NCBI GenBank assembly: GCA_964463505.1
Contig: CAYXDC010000006.1
Coordinates: forward strand, 1-64,000
Direction: 5' to 3'
Length of the DNA: 64,000 bases
From: JAJZSS01 sp964463505
Lineage (GTDB): Bacteria > Chloroflexota > Anaerolineae > Anaerolineales > UBA4823
Shown here: piece by piece, positions 43,351 to 52,197 of the stretch
Numbering within the stretch: the first letter of the stretch is position 1
How the letters are laid out: each line of letters opens with the position of its first letter
Notes under the pieces: generated by a model
Seen by the model: the letters and a program-made list of their open reading frames with translations, nothing else
Told to the model about the DNA's origin: nothing
Databases searched by the model: none
Program-made: the position numbers and the translations under genes

Positions 43351-44729
43351 GTGCTGGATCTCAATGGCAGGCTCAGCGTGAAAACCGCCCCACCTTCAGG
43401 ATGGTTGGCTGCGGTCAGCGTGCCGCCATGCGCCTCAGCAAACTGGCGCGCGATCGCCAAGCCCAGCCCGCTTCCGCCTTCCGCCCGGCTGCGCGAGCGG
43501 TCGGCGCGGTAAAAGCGCTCGAAGACATGCGGCAAGGCTTCTACGGGTATACCCGCTCCGCTGTCCCGCACCGTCAGCGCCAGCGCCTCGGCTCCCTCGC
43601 CCAGCCCCAGCCTGATCTGCCCGCCGGTTGGGGTGTAGCGCAGGGCGTTGGAGAGCAGGTTGGTGATGATCTGCTCCACACGCCCGGGATCAATCGGGAT
43701 ATTTGGCAGGTGGGCAGGAGCATCCAGGCTCAGGCTTACCCCTGCGGCAGCTGCCTGGGCTGAGAAGCGCTCCAGCATGCGATCTGCCAGCGTTCTCAGG
43801 TTAGTAGGCATGCGCTCCAGGGTAAGCTGCCCGGCTTCTGCCAGGGCCAGGGAGCGCAGGTCGTCCACCAGACGGGTCAGCATCAGGTTCTGCTCCAGGA
43901 TCGGCTGCAATTGCTCAGTCGTCAGCGGGTAGACGCCATCCTGCAAAGCCTCCAGGTTGGCGCGCTGCACCGATAGCGGGGTACGCAGCTCGTGGGCAAT
44001 ATCGGCGGTCATCGAGCGGCGCACTTCCCCGGCGCGCTGTAAGCCCTGCGCCATGTTGTTGAAGGTATCTCCCAGGCGCGCCAACTCATCGCGCCCATGG
44101 ACTTGTACGCGCTGGCTCAGATCGCCCTGCGAGAGATTCTCAGCCGCCCGGGTGAGCTGCCGGATGGGCGCCAGCAGGCGATACGCCAGGAAGAGTGCCA
44201 GGACCAGCGCCAGACCACCCCCGATCAAAGCAGCAGAAATTGCCGCCTGGGTCAGGCGGTTCACCAGGTTGGTCTCTTGCTGGCGGGTAAAGCCGATTCC
44301 CCCTTCTGCCAGTAAGTATCCTACCGTTTCGCGCCCGGATAGTAGGGCGACGGACGCATCCAACTCAGACTGGCTCAGGCTGCCGCTGGCTGGGCTGGCG
44401 CCGCTGTCGTAGATCAGGTTGCCATCTGTATCCGCCAGGCGCAGCCGCTGGCTCATCATGGCCTGGACAGCCGCCCCCTGACCCTGTCCGCGCCCCATCA
44501 TACCGCCATGCGTCGTCGTGTCTGCCAATAAGCTTTCGACACCCTGCCAGGAATCGTTGGCGGTGTAATAATCTTCCAGCGCGCTCACCAGCTCTTCGCT
44601 GCCAGTCATGCCGCCGCGAAACATAAAACTGCGCACGGCCTGTGTGGAGCCCAAACGGGCGACCAGCACCACTGCCGCAACGGTGACCAGCACAACCAGG
44701 CTAAAGGATAGGATCAATTTGATACGCAT
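43347..44729 (-). CDS. Sensor histidine kinase with Met-rich sensor loop
   Basis: 460 residues. Membrane helices near 5-25 and 163-185 enclose a ~135-residue external loop carrying FRGGMTG (38-43), HGGMMGRG (74-81) and MMSQR (91-95). HAMP follows (186-235), then HisKA with the phosphorylated H246 in DIAHELRTP, and HATPase_c with N-box LLSNALRYTPTGG, G1 DSGAGIP and G2 GGSGLGLAI. It pairs with the response regulator 28 nt upstream. ATG 44729. The GGMM motifs recur in the secreted protein upstream of the operon, suggesting a shared ligand; Cu(I) or Ag(I) is speculation. Confidence 0.92.
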   Translation of the reverse strand: MRIKLILSFSLVVLVTVAAVVLVARLGSTQAVRSFMFRGGMTGSEELVSALEDYYTANDSWQGVESLLADTTTHGGMMGRGQGQGAAVQAMMSQRLRLADTDGNLIYDSGASPASGSLSQSELDASVALLSGRETVGYLLAEGGIGFTRQQETNLVNRLTQAAISAALIGGGLALVLALFLAYRLLAPIRQLTRAAENLSQGDLSQRVQVHGRDELARLGDTFNNMAQGLQRAGEVRRSMTADIAHELRTPLSVQRANLEALQDGVYPLTTEQLQPILEQNLMLTRLVDDLRSLALAEAGQLTLERMPTNLRTLADRMLERFSAQAAAAGVSLSLDAPAHLPNIPIDPGRVEQIITNLLSNALRYTPTGGQIRLGLGEGAEALALTVRDSGAGIPVEALPHVFERFYRADRSRSRAEGGSGLGLAIARQFAEAHGGTLTAANHPEGGAVFTLSLPLRSST

Positions 44730-44757
44730 GGGTCATCCTCGCGCAGCAAAGCCGGGA

Positions 44758-45453
44758 TCAGGAGCCGCGCCCGGGGTTTTGCGCAAAGCGGTAGCCCACC
44801 CCAAACACCGTTTCTACGTACAGGGGATGGCGCGGGTCTGGCTCCAGCTTGGCACGCAGATTCTTAATATGCGCATCCACGCTACGCTCGTAGCCCTCGT
44901 AGGCGTTGCCCTGCGCAGCTTCCAGGAGCTGCAGGCGGCTGAAAACGCGCCCGGGCTGCTCAGCCAGGGTCGCCAGCAAGCTGAACTCGGTGGGCGTCAG
45001 GTCAACCGGCTCGCCGGCGCGGTGGATGGTATGGGCGCCCAGGTCGATCTCCAGGTCGGCGGCGCGCAGGATGGTTGCAGCCTGTGGGGCTGGCGCAGAA
45101 CGGCGCAGCAGGGCGCGCACGCGGGCCACTACCAGGCGTGGCGAAAAGGGCTTGGTCATGTAATCATCCGCGCCCAGCTCCAGGCCGACTAACTGGTCGG
45201 CTTCCTCCACGCGTGCCGTCAGCATCAGGATGGGCGTACTGCTTTTGCGGCGGATGGCACGGGCGACATCCAGCCCATCCATGCCGGGTAGATTCAAATC
45301 CAGGATCACCAGATCGGGCTGGCGCTGTTCCCAGGTAGCCAGTCCGGTATCGCCGCGCCCGCTGCTGAAGACTGTGAAACCAGCCTGCTCCAGATAAGAG
45401 CGCAGCACTTTGACCAATTCAGGTTCGTCTTCGACTATTAAGATCGTTGCCAC
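44758..45453 (-). CDS. OmpR/PhoB-family response regulator
   Basis: 231 residues. Receiver domain with acidic pocket E8/D9, phosphoacceptor D52 (VILDLNLPGMDG) and the conserved KPF switch (MTKPFSPRLVV), then a winged-helix DNA-binding domain (VDLTPTEFSLLATLAEQPGRVF, SVDAHIKNLRAKL). Start is GTG 45453 with GAGGGA upstream. First gene of the RR-HK-YbaK operon. Its likely site is the 22-bp-phased direct repeat upstream of the neighbouring secreted protein gene (inference). Confidence 0.94.
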   Translation of the reverse strand: MATILIVEDEPELVKVLRSYLEQAGFTVFSSGRGDTGLATWEQRQPDLVILDLNLPGMDGLDVARAIRRKSSTPILMLTARVEEADQLVGLELGADDYMTKPFSPRLVVARVRALLRRSAPAPQAATILRAADLEIDLGAHTIHRAGEPVDLTPTEFSLLATLAEQPGRVFSRLQLLEAAQGNAYEGYERSVDAHIKNLRAKLEPDPRHPLYVETVFGVGYRFAQNPGRGS

Positions 45454-45490
45454 AATTTTCCCTCAGCCTATCTCGGAAAGATTTGGATAA

Positions 45491-45496
45491 ATTATA
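45491..45496 (-). promoter_or_regulatory. -10 element of the RR-HK-YbaK operon
   Basis: Minus-strand TATAAT 38 bp before the response regulator GTG; no clear -35. Confidence 0.45.
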
Positions 45497-45540
45497 TCCA
45501 TAACCATGCCTTTGTGCGGGAGTCATCGCTTTGAAAGAAT

Positions 45541-45577
45541 TCCGCCTCCTGCCAGTATTACACTGTAAGGAGGCGGA
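45541..45577 (-). terminator. Terminator hairpin after the Met/Gly-rich protein gene
   Basis: Perfect 10-bp stem TCCGCCTCCT/AGGAGGCGGA with inner CAGT/ACTG pairing. T-tract weak (ATTCTTTC on the minus strand). It separates the secreted protein gene from the operon promoter. Confidence 0.65.
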
Positions 45578-45607
45578 TGCATCTAGGGAGAATTAAGCGG
45601 GTTAGGT

Positions 45608-46153
45608 TTAGGGTGTGGTTGGTTGGCTCCAGCGGCCCCCACCTCGACCGGCTCTGGCGCCACTCATGGTGCAGTCGCCGGGGGCAAATTCGCTAGAATT
45701 CATGGTATTCATGCGCTCCAGGCGGAAATCAGCCTGTTCCTGGGTCAGCAGTCCATCGGCGACCATGGCGTTCAATGCCAGCGTGCGCGCCTGGATCATC
45801 ACGCCCTTGATCTCTTCGTCGCTAAGGCCCTGGTCGGCAACGATCTGCCACATGCTTTTGTCGGCGTCAATCTGGGCCTGAATATCTTCAACGGTCAGGC
45901 CAAGCACCTGGGCGTAAGCTTCCACCATATAAGTGTGCATAGGCCCGCTGCTGCCGCCCAGCATCATGCCGCCAGCATTAGAACCGTTCATCATGCCGCC
46001 CCCACGTGCGCCATTCATCATTCCGCCTCGTCCACCACTCCACGGGGTGGTAGGTGTGGCGGGGGTAGTGTCCTGAGCATAAGCCAGTCCGGCGAAGGCC
46101 AGGGCTGCAACTGCTACAAAGATCATGGTTACAACAAGTAAGTTTTTCTTCAT
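45608..46153 (-). CDS. Secreted Met/Gly-rich protein
   Basis: 181 residues. Signal peptide ending FAGLAYAQ, then Thr/Pro, then a low-complexity GGMMNG-type region (three GMM units, residues ~43-70), then a helical domain YAQVLGLTVEDIQAQIDADKS with LNAMVADGLLTQEQADFRL, similar to small exported helical repeats of the DUF2680 kind. Met-rich exported segments can bind soft metals; this is inference. Two adjacent ATGs are possible; 46153 has GGAAGG at 5 nt. It lies directly upstream of the two-component operon and is preceded by a direct repeat. Confidence 0.75.
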   Translation of the reverse strand: MKKNLLVVTMIFVAVAALAFAGLAYAQDTTPATPTTPWSGGRGGMMNGARGGGMMNGSNAGGMMLGGSSGPMHTYMVEAYAQVLGLTVEDIQAQIDADKSMWQIVADQGLSDEEIKGVMIQARTLALNAMVADGLLTQEQADFRLERMNTMNSSEFAPGDCTMSGARAGRGGGRWSQPTTP

Positions 46154-46198
46154 CATTACCTTCCTTTCAAAGGTGAATCTGTGTCGTTTATTGTCTCT

Positions 46199-46204
46199 AT
46201 CTTA
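46199..46204 (-). promoter_or_regulatory. -10 element of the Met/Gly-rich protein gene
   Basis: Minus-strand TAAGAT; no good -35, but the direct repeat begins 20 bp upstream, as in activator-dependent promoters. Confidence 0.4.
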
Positions 46205-46224
46205 GCGGTAAGTTATGTAGAAGT

Positions 46225-46256
46225 TGTGAAGATTGGTCGAAGGTGCTGTGAAGATT
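46225..46256 (-). promoter_or_regulatory. 22-bp-phased direct repeat, probable response regulator site
   Basis: TGTGAAGATT occurs exactly at 46225-46234 and 46247-46256 (AATCTTCACA on the minus strand). The start-to-start distance is 22 bp, two helical turns, the arrangement of OmpR-family tandem sites. Confidence 0.6.
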
Positions 46257-46269
46257 TCGCAGCCTGCTC

Positions 46270-46298
46270 TCGTCAGGCGGGCAACTATCGGTTAGAAT
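46270..46298 (+). promoter_or_regulatory. Possible promoter of the ClbS/DfsB-like gene
   Basis: TCGTCA, 17-bp spacer, TAGAAT; predicted leader about 33 nt. Confidence 0.4.
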
Positions 46299-46337
46299 CG
46301 GACTGTAACCCGCTAACAATTTTTCTCGAGGAGACGG

Positions 46338-46883
46338 ATGACTTACCAGCCCGCCCCAGTTTCAAAGCCAGAGTTACTGGCCCATATGCTCAGTGCGATC
46401 GACACGTATGAGCAGGTGATTGCGCGTCTAACAGTGGAACAGATGCTGGATACCGGCATGGATAATGGGGTATCTTTTAAAGATCTGCTGGCGCATCTGA
46501 GCGCCTGGGTGCATCTGGAATTAAACTGGCTGGAGGCTTCATTCCGAGGCGAGCAGGCAGAGCGTTATGCCCCTGGTTTCGAGATCACCGATCGCGATCC
46601 TGAGGATGTCATCAATCATCTGAACAGCGCCATCTACCAGGCTCATAAAGATGATCCCCTGCCTGATGTGCTGCGGGATTTCCGTTTATCGCACCAACGC
46701 TTATACACCCTGGTGCAGGCGTTGCCGGAGAGCACGCTCAATAATCCGCAGGCATTCGACTGGTGGCGCGGCGAGCCAGTGTGGACTTCCATCGCCCACA
46801 ATTCTTACCTGCATTTTCAAGATCACCTGGATGGGATCCGTAGCTGGCTGGAACAAACGCAATCAACGCCTGCGCAGGTCTGA
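46338..46883 (+). CDS. ClbS/DfsB-family four-helix bundle protein
   Basis: 181 residues, all helical, of the DinB-like ClbS/DfsB group: SKPELLAHMLSAIDTYEQVI, SFKDLLAHLSAWVHLELNWL, and the C-terminal SIAHNSYLHFQDHLDGIRSWL. ClbS in colibactin producers is a cyclopropane hydrolase giving self-resistance; most relatives are uncharacterised. No toxin biosynthesis genes lie near, so the role here is open. ATG 46338 follows GAGGAGA. It is convergent with uvrB, with an 11-bp gap. Confidence 0.82.
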   Translation: MTYQPAPVSKPELLAHMLSAIDTYEQVIARLTVEQMLDTGMDNGVSFKDLLAHLSAWVHLELNWLEASFRGEQAERYAPGFEITDRDPEDVINHLNSAIYQAHKDDPLPDVLRDFRLSHQRLYTLVQALPESTLNNPQAFDWWRGEPVWTSIAHNSYLHFQDHLDGIRSWLEQTQSTPAQV

Positions 46884-46894
46884 TCGCTCCGGTT

Positions 46895-48925
46895 TTATTC
46901 TTCCCCTGAAAGCAGCTTGAACTTCTCCCATGGCTTGACCTTGGGGTCCTCCGCCAGGATGTTGCGCAGCTCATAGATCTGGTCGCGCAGCACAGCTGCT
47001 TTTTCAAATTCCAGGTTGCGGGCGGCTTCCTTCATTTGTTTTTCCATCTCGGCGATAATCTTGTTGATCTCAGCCTTGGGGGTATCTTGTTTGACATGAT
47101 ACGCTCCCTGGGGCTCTGCCACAGCGTGCATAGAGACTTGATCGGTGAGATCGCGCACCGCTTTTATAATACTGACTGGCTCGATGCCATGCTCGCGGTT
47201 GTAGGCCTCCTGCTTGGCGCGCCGGCGGTTGGTCTCATCGATCGCCCGTCGCATCGAATCGGTCATCTTGTCGGCGTACATAATCACTCTGCCGTCCAGG
47301 TGGCGGGCAGCGCGCCCGATGGTCTGGATCAGGGCTGTCCCTGAGCGCAGGAAACCCTCTTTATCTGCATCCAGGATGGCAATCAGCGAGACTTCCGGCA
47401 AGTCCAGGCCTTCGCGCAGCAGGTTAATCCCCACCACCACATCGAAGACGCCCAGGCGCAGGTCGCGCAGGATGCCAATCCGCTCCAGGGTGTCTATCTC
47501 GGAGTGTAAATAGTGAACCTTGATGCCCAGCTCTAGCAGGTAATCGGCCAGTTTTTCAGCCATGCGCTTGGTCAGGGTGGTCACCAGAGTGCGCTGGCCG
47601 ACCTCCACCCGCCGGCGGATCTCACCTACCAGGTCGTCGATCTGACCTTCGGTGGGGCGCACCTCTACCTGTGGGTCCACCAGGCCGGTGGGACGGATGA
47701 TCTGTTCAACCACTTGCTCGGCGCGGCCCATTTCATACGGCCCGGGCGTGGCGCTGGTGTAGATGGTATAACCCATGCGCTGCTCGAATTCGTGGAATTT
47801 GAGCGGGCGGTTATCCAGGGCGGAGGGCAGGCGGAAACCATAATCCACCAGGGTGGTCTTGCGCGAGCGGTCGCCGTTATACATTCCCCGGATTTGCGGC
47901 ACCGTCATATGCGATTCGTCGATCACCAGCAGGTATTCGCTGGGCAGGTAATCCATCAGCGTCCAGGGCGCCGAGCCTACCGGACGCTGGTCCAGGTGGC
48001 GCGAATAATTCTCGATGCCGGTGCAGTAACCCACTTCGCGCAGCATCTCCAGGTCGTAGATGGTGCGCTGTTCCAGGCGCTGGGCTTCCAGGAAACGATC
48101 CTCTGCTTTAAGCTGGCGCAAGCGCCCTTCTAGCTCGGCCTCTATATCCTGGATGGCCTGTTTGAGTTTGTCTTCGTCCGTGATAAAGTGTTTGGCGGGA
48201 TAGATGGCAGCTGTAGTCAGCTCATGCTGCAGCTCGCCGGTGACCGCGTCAAACTCCATCATCCGTTCCACCTCGTCCCCGAAAAAGGTGACCCGGTAGC
48301 CGTAGCGGTCCTGGTAGGCAGGCAGAATATCCAGCGTATCCCCGCGCACACGGAAAGTACCCGGGCGCAGCTCGATATCATTGCGCTGGTATTGGCTCTC
48401 AATCAGCTGGCGCAGTAAGGCATTGCGGCGGTATATTTTCCCCGACTCGAGATTGATCACCACCCGCCCATACGCTTCCGGGTTGCCGATGCCATAAATG
48501 CACGAAACCGAGGCCACGATCACCACATCCTTGCGCGACATCAGCGCCGTGGTGGCTGCCAGGCGCAAGCGCTCGATTTCCTCGTTGATCTCCGATTCTT
48601 TCTCGATGTACAGGTCGTGGCGCGGCACATAGGCTTCGGGCTGGTAGTAATCGTAGTACGAGACAAAGTATGCCACCGCGTTATCGGGAAAAAACTCTTT
48701 GAACTCGGCGTATAGCTGGGCTGCCAGGGTCTTATTGTGCGCCATGACCAAGGCTGGCATCTGCAGCTCCTGGATGATGGAAGCGACGGTGAAAGTTTTG
48801 CCGGTGCCGGTAGCGCCCAGCAAAACCTGGTTGCGCTGACCCTGGCGGATGCCCTGCACCAGCTCGCGGATGGCTTCAGGCTGATCGCCGGTGGGAATAA
48901 AGGGAGCTTTGAGTTGAAATTCCAT
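46895..48925 (-). CDS. uvrB: Excinuclease ABC subunit B
   Basis: Damage-verification helicase of nucleotide excision repair. 676 residues. Walker A GATGTGKT (37-44), the beta-hairpin YYDYYQPEAYVP, the helicase motif VIDESHMT, motif VI QTIGRAARH, and the C-terminal UVR motif (INKIIAEMEKQMKEAARNLE) that binds UvrC. ATG 48925 follows the PHP gene stop by 4 nt, so the two are co-transcribed. uvrA and uvrC are not in the window. Confidence 0.97.
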   Translation of the reverse strand: MEFQLKAPFIPTGDQPEAIRELVQGIRQGQRNQVLLGATGTGKTFTVASIIQELQMPALVMAHNKTLAAQLYAEFKEFFPDNAVAYFVSYYDYYQPEAYVPRHDLYIEKESEINEEIERLRLAATTALMSRKDVVIVASVSCIYGIGNPEAYGRVVINLESGKIYRRNALLRQLIESQYQRNDIELRPGTFRVRGDTLDILPAYQDRYGYRVTFFGDEVERMMEFDAVTGELQHELTTAAIYPAKHFITDEDKLKQAIQDIEAELEGRLRQLKAEDRFLEAQRLEQRTIYDLEMLREVGYCTGIENYSRHLDQRPVGSAPWTLMDYLPSEYLLVIDESHMTVPQIRGMYNGDRSRKTTLVDYGFRLPSALDNRPLKFHEFEQRMGYTIYTSATPGPYEMGRAEQVVEQIIRPTGLVDPQVEVRPTEGQIDDLVGEIRRRVEVGQRTLVTTLTKRMAEKLADYLLELGIKVHYLHSEIDTLERIGILRDLRLGVFDVVVGINLLREGLDLPEVSLIAILDADKEGFLRSGTALIQTIGRAARHLDGRVIMYADKMTDSMRRAIDETNRRRAKQEAYNREHGIEPVSIIKAVRDLTDQVSMHAVAEPQGAYHVKQDTPKAEINKIIAEMEKQMKEAARNLEFEKAAVLRDQIYELRNILAEDPKVKPWEKFKLLSGEE

Positions 48926-48929
48926 AAGC

Positions 48930-50006
48930 TTATTTCACCACATAAATTGGATTGCTGATGATCCAAGTCCGCCGCCGCCCGGCAAATTGAATGAACGCTT
49001 CAACCCGGTATACACCCGGCTCTGTCGAAATATGCGTGCATAGATCGTGGTGTTGCCAGGTCTTAAGCGGCTTGCCATCTTTAAGCAGGCGGCACTCGGT
49101 GCGGCGGGGCAAGCGTATCTGAAAGGTAACCCCATTTTTGGCGGAGAGTTGTTCGCCCATTTGCGCCGTCTGCTCTTTTCCATGCGCCACAAAGCGGAAA
49201 CCACGTGTGCTGGCAGGTAGGTCGTAGCCGATGAAAGCACGCCCCTTGCGCAGGGTTTCATAGATCAGGGTCGCGTCTTCATTGGCTTCCCCACACAAGG
49301 CTTCAGGGGCGATGAGATGGGTATTGATCCCCCGGAAATGAAATTCATAGGGGAAAAGCACTTTGCGTAACGGTCCGAGCCGCACATGGAAGGCATGCGC
49401 ATCCGAGCCGCCCAGCGCCACCACTTTGCGCCCCTCCGCCAACAGGCTATCCCAGCGCTGGATCGCTTCGGGATACGGCCCACGCCCAATATGCCTGGGG
49501 AAGAAGGCGTAATACAGCGCGTGCAAGCGGGTTTTCAGCAGCCCCTTGAACTCGGACATGGAATTCCACAGCTCCAGTCCGGTATAGCCTTGCACATCCC
49601 AATCCACCCAGGAGATATCGGCTTCTTTGACGGCTGGTGCTGCCGGATCAACCGGATGGGCGATGAAGGACAACCCTCCCGCTCGATTCACAGCGTCAAT
49701 CAGGCGCTGAGGCTGGTCGGCGTAGGCAGCCAACTCACGGTACGCCCCGAAGACCAGCATATGATTCTTCTGCGGTTGGCGTGTGCGGTCATGCAGCTCC
49801 TCGCCCACCAAAAGCAAGGTGCGCCGGTCGCCATCCTGATAATACATCTGCGGACCCTCTACCCACACATTATGATCGGTGACGATCACTGCATCCAACC
49901 CGGCTTTGAGCGCCGCCCTGGCAATCTCGGCATGGCTACCGCTCCCATCCGAGTAGGGAGTGTGCATATGCAGGTTGATGACCAGCTCGAATTTGGAAGA
50001 CTCCAT
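48930..50006 (-). CDS. PHP-domain phosphoesterase-like protein
   Basis: 358 residues. PHP metal-site motifs: INLHMHTPYSDGSG, VTDHNVW, GLSFIAHPVDP and GGSDAHAFHV. This is the arrangement of stand-alone PHP hydrolases related to histidinol phosphatase and DNA polymerase PHP domains. A C-terminal ~90-residue beta domain (PRRTECRLLKDGKPLKTWQ) resembles an accessory sandwich seen in exported or sugar-related homologues. There is no signal peptide. It sits directly upstream of uvrB; a repair link is not established. ATG 50006 lacks a good ribosome site. Confidence 0.82.
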   Translation of the reverse strand: MESSKFELVINLHMHTPYSDGSGSHAEIARAALKAGLDAVIVTDHNVWVEGPQMYYQDGDRRTLLLVGEELHDRTRQPQKNHMLVFGAYRELAAYADQPQRLIDAVNRAGGLSFIAHPVDPAAPAVKEADISWVDWDVQGYTGLELWNSMSEFKGLLKTRLHALYYAFFPRHIGRGPYPEAIQRWDSLLAEGRKVVALGGSDAHAFHVRLGPLRKVLFPYEFHFRGINTHLIAPEALCGEANEDATLIYETLRKGRAFIGYDLPASTRGFRFVAHGKEQTAQMGEQLSAKNGVTFQIRLPRRTECRLLKDGKPLKTWQHHDLCTHISTEPGVYRVEAFIQFAGRRRTWIISNPIYVVK

Positions 50007-50035
50007 TTGACGTTTCGCCCGTGGAAAGGTATAAT
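50007..50035 (+). promoter_or_regulatory. Sigma70 promoter of secG
   Basis: TTGACG, 17-bp spacer, TATAAT; predicted start near 50042, 37 bp before the gene. Confidence 0.75.
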
Positions 50036-50078
50036 CCGCCTGCCTAAGCGCATGAATCGTACGTTTTGGAGGCTTGAG

Positions 50079-50303
50079 TTGGAGATTTATCTAAATATCG
50101 CACTGATTATAACGTCAATTGCCCTGATCGCCAGCGTCATCTTGCAGAGCAAGGGCGCCGGCCTGGGTGGCTTTACCGGTGGCGACACCGGCGCTATCTT
50201 TACTGCGCGGCGGGGAATTGAGAAAGTTCTCTTCCGGGTCACGATTATATTGAGTATCATCTTCTTTATTCTGGCAATCGCTACCGTCCTGGTAAAAGGC
50301 TAA
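50079..50303 (+). CDS. secG: Protein translocase subunit SecG
   Basis: 74 residues with two membrane helices (LNIALIITSIALIASVILQS and VTIILSIIFFILAIATVL). The cytoplasmic SecG loop SKGAGLGGFTGGDTGAIF lies between them, and the typical RRGIEKVLFRVT follows. It is an accessory subunit of the SecYEG channel. Start is TTG 50079 with GGAGG at 6 nt; the frame is open far upstream but only this start gives a SecG-like N-terminus. It has its own promoter. Confidence 0.93.
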   Translation: MEIYLNIALIITSIALIASVILQSKGAGLGGFTGGDTGAIFTARRGIEKVLFRVTIILSIIFFILAIATVLVKG

Positions 50304-50360
50304 CCAGGCAGGTAAAACCTGTTTGGAAGGGAAAGGATAGACACCTAGCGAAGAGGCCAG

Positions 50361-50412
50361 GGGCAGCTCACGGCTGGTCGGCTTGCGGACAAGCTGGGGA
50401 GCGCCCTTTTTT
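50361..50412 (+). terminator. Branched terminator after secG
   Basis: Outer stem GGGC-A-GCTC/GAGCGCCC encloses an inner GCTTG/CAAGC hairpin (50381-50394). Six T follow (50407-50412). The 57 nt between secG and this structure contain no gene. Confidence 0.7.
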
Positions 50413-50439
50413 GTTGTCTGGCATCCTTTGCTCTTGCAC

Positions 50440-52146
50440 ATGAAAAGATTGCGTTGGCAACTTGTTGTTGTCGTCATCACCCTGGTGGTGATCGCCTTGC
50501 TACTGCTCAGCCAGCAGCCTGGGGTATTGCCAGGGATTGTAGAACCGGTCGTGCAGCCCACCTCAGGCGGCGCGTATAGCGAAGCTCTGATCGGCTCGCT
50601 GCACCGTCTTAATCCTGTGCTGGATTGGTACAACACGCCCGATCAGGATGTAAATCGCCTGCTTTATTGCAGCCTGATGAGCTTTGACGAACGCGCCTTG
50701 CCGTCCGGGGATGTGATCGAAACCTGGGGCATATCCGCGGATGGCACCGTCTACAACTTTTCCATCCGCGCCAATGCCGTCTGGCATGACGGTGAGCCCG
50801 TCACCAGTGAGGATGTCGTTTACACCACCGGCTTGCTCGCCGATCCCGAATTGCCTGCCCCGGACGATCTGAAAGCGCTGTGGGCTGAGATCGATGTCGT
50901 TCCCCTGGACGATAAAACCTTCCAGATGATCCTGCCGGAGCCGTTTGCGCCCTTCCTGGATTATCTGACCTTTGGGCTGTTGCCTGCTCACTCGCTGGAT
51001 GGCGTCACGGCTGCCGAGCTGGTGGATGATGAATTTAACCTGAATCCAGTTGGCTGCGGTCCTTACCGCTATGAGCAGTTACTGGTCACGGATGGCGCGA
51101 TCAGTGGGGTGGTGCTCAGCGCTTTCCCCGAATACTACTCCCAACCAGCGTATATCGAAGAAGTTACTTTCAAAACTTACCTCGACGCGGCTGCCGCTCT
51201 GCTGGCATATCATGCGGGTGAGGTGCTGGGGGTATCGGAATTGACTCCAGAGACCCTGGCCGAGGGGCTGCAGAGTACCGAGCTGAACCTGTACAGTGGG
51301 CGCTTGCCGCGCCTGGAGCTGATCTTGTTCAACCTGAATGATCCTGGGCTGCCCTTCTTGCAAGATTCCGCCTTACGCCAGGCTTTACTGCTGGGTATGA
51401 ACCGCCAGCGCATCATCGATCGCCTCCTGGGCGGGCAAGCCATCCCGGCGGATGGGCCTATTTTCCCGGGAACTTGGGCATATTATGAAAATATGCCACA
51501 GTATGCCTTCGACCCCGAACGCGCCCTCAACCTGCTGAAGCAGGAAGGTTATAACCCTACGGCAGCGGACAGCTCGCTGCGCGCTAAAGAAGGCGAGCCG
51601 GCGCTGGAATTTGAACTAATCCACCCCGACCAGGCGCCTTATCCTGAAATTGCCGCCGCCATCCAGGAAGATTGGGCGCGCCTGGGGGTTAAGATCACCC
51701 TGACTGCGCTGCCCTATAGCGATCTGGTGTCCGAGCATCTGGAAACCCGTGAATTTGCCGCAGCGCTGGTCGATCTGGACTTCACCGGTCAGCATGACCC
51801 TGACCCATATGCTTTCTGGCACGACACCCAGACAACCAGCGGTCAGAACTACACCCAATGGAATGACCGCCAAGCCTCGGAATACCTGGAGCAGGCGCGC
51901 ATCCGGGATGATTATGGCGAGCGAGCGCGCCTGTATCGCAATTTCCAGGTGCGCTTTGCCAATGAGCTACCTGCTTTACCGCTCTTTTACCCCGTATACA
52001 GCTACGGGATTGACCAGTCCATCCAGGGCGCTAGTATTGGCTCGCTCACCGAGCCGAATGACCGCCTGACAACTTTGCCCACCTGGTTCCTTGAGTCACG
52101 CCTGACCGCGCCTACCGCCGCCCCGGAGCTCACCCCCACACCTTAG
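50440..52146 (+). CDS. Peptide/nickel-type ABC solute-binding protein (SBP_bac_5)
   Basis: 568 residues. The N-terminal hydrophobic segment (LVVVVITLVVIALLLLSQQ) acts as signal or membrane anchor; no lipobox Cys is seen. The body matches family 5 binding proteins: GSLHRLNPVLDW, WGISADGTVYNFSIRANAVWHDG, AVWHDGEPVTSEDVVYT, GCGPYRYEQLL, LRQALLLGMNRQRIID and AFWHDTQTTSGQNYTQWN. A Pro/Thr tail follows. Ligands are peptides, nickel or oligosaccharides; no permease genes are adjacent. ATG 50440 has no ribosome site, so the start is uncertain. Confidence 0.88.
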   Translation: MKRLRWQLVVVVITLVVIALLLLSQQPGVLPGIVEPVVQPTSGGAYSEALIGSLHRLNPVLDWYNTPDQDVNRLLYCSLMSFDERALPSGDVIETWGISADGTVYNFSIRANAVWHDGEPVTSEDVVYTTGLLADPELPAPDDLKALWAEIDVVPLDDKTFQMILPEPFAPFLDYLTFGLLPAHSLDGVTAAELVDDEFNLNPVGCGPYRYEQLLVTDGAISGVVLSAFPEYYSQPAYIEEVTFKTYLDAAAALLAYHAGEVLGVSELTPETLAEGLQSTELNLYSGRLPRLELILFNLNDPGLPFLQDSALRQALLLGMNRQRIIDRLLGGQAIPADGPIFPGTWAYYENMPQYAFDPERALNLLKQEGYNPTAADSSLRAKEGEPALEFELIHPDQAPYPEIAAAIQEDWARLGVKITLTALPYSDLVSEHLETREFAAALVDLDFTGQHDPDPYAFWHDTQTTSGQNYTQWNDRQASEYLEQARIRDDYGERARLYRNFQVRFANELPALPLFYPVYSYGIDQSIQGASIGSLTEPNDRLTTLPTWFLESRLTAPTAAPELTPTP

Positions 52147-52197
52147 GTTTTATAACCCCGCTTCCTCCTTCACAGCTTAATTCCTGATTGTGAATCA

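Noticed and set aside
46338..46883. ClbS/DfsB-like gene considered as self-resistance of a toxin cluster
   Set aside because: No polyketide or peptide synthase genes lie in the window; the family is common outside such clusters.
50304..50439. Structured region after secG considered as SRP (4.5S) or other small RNA
   Set aside because: The conserved SRP core sequence is missing; a branched terminator explains the structure.
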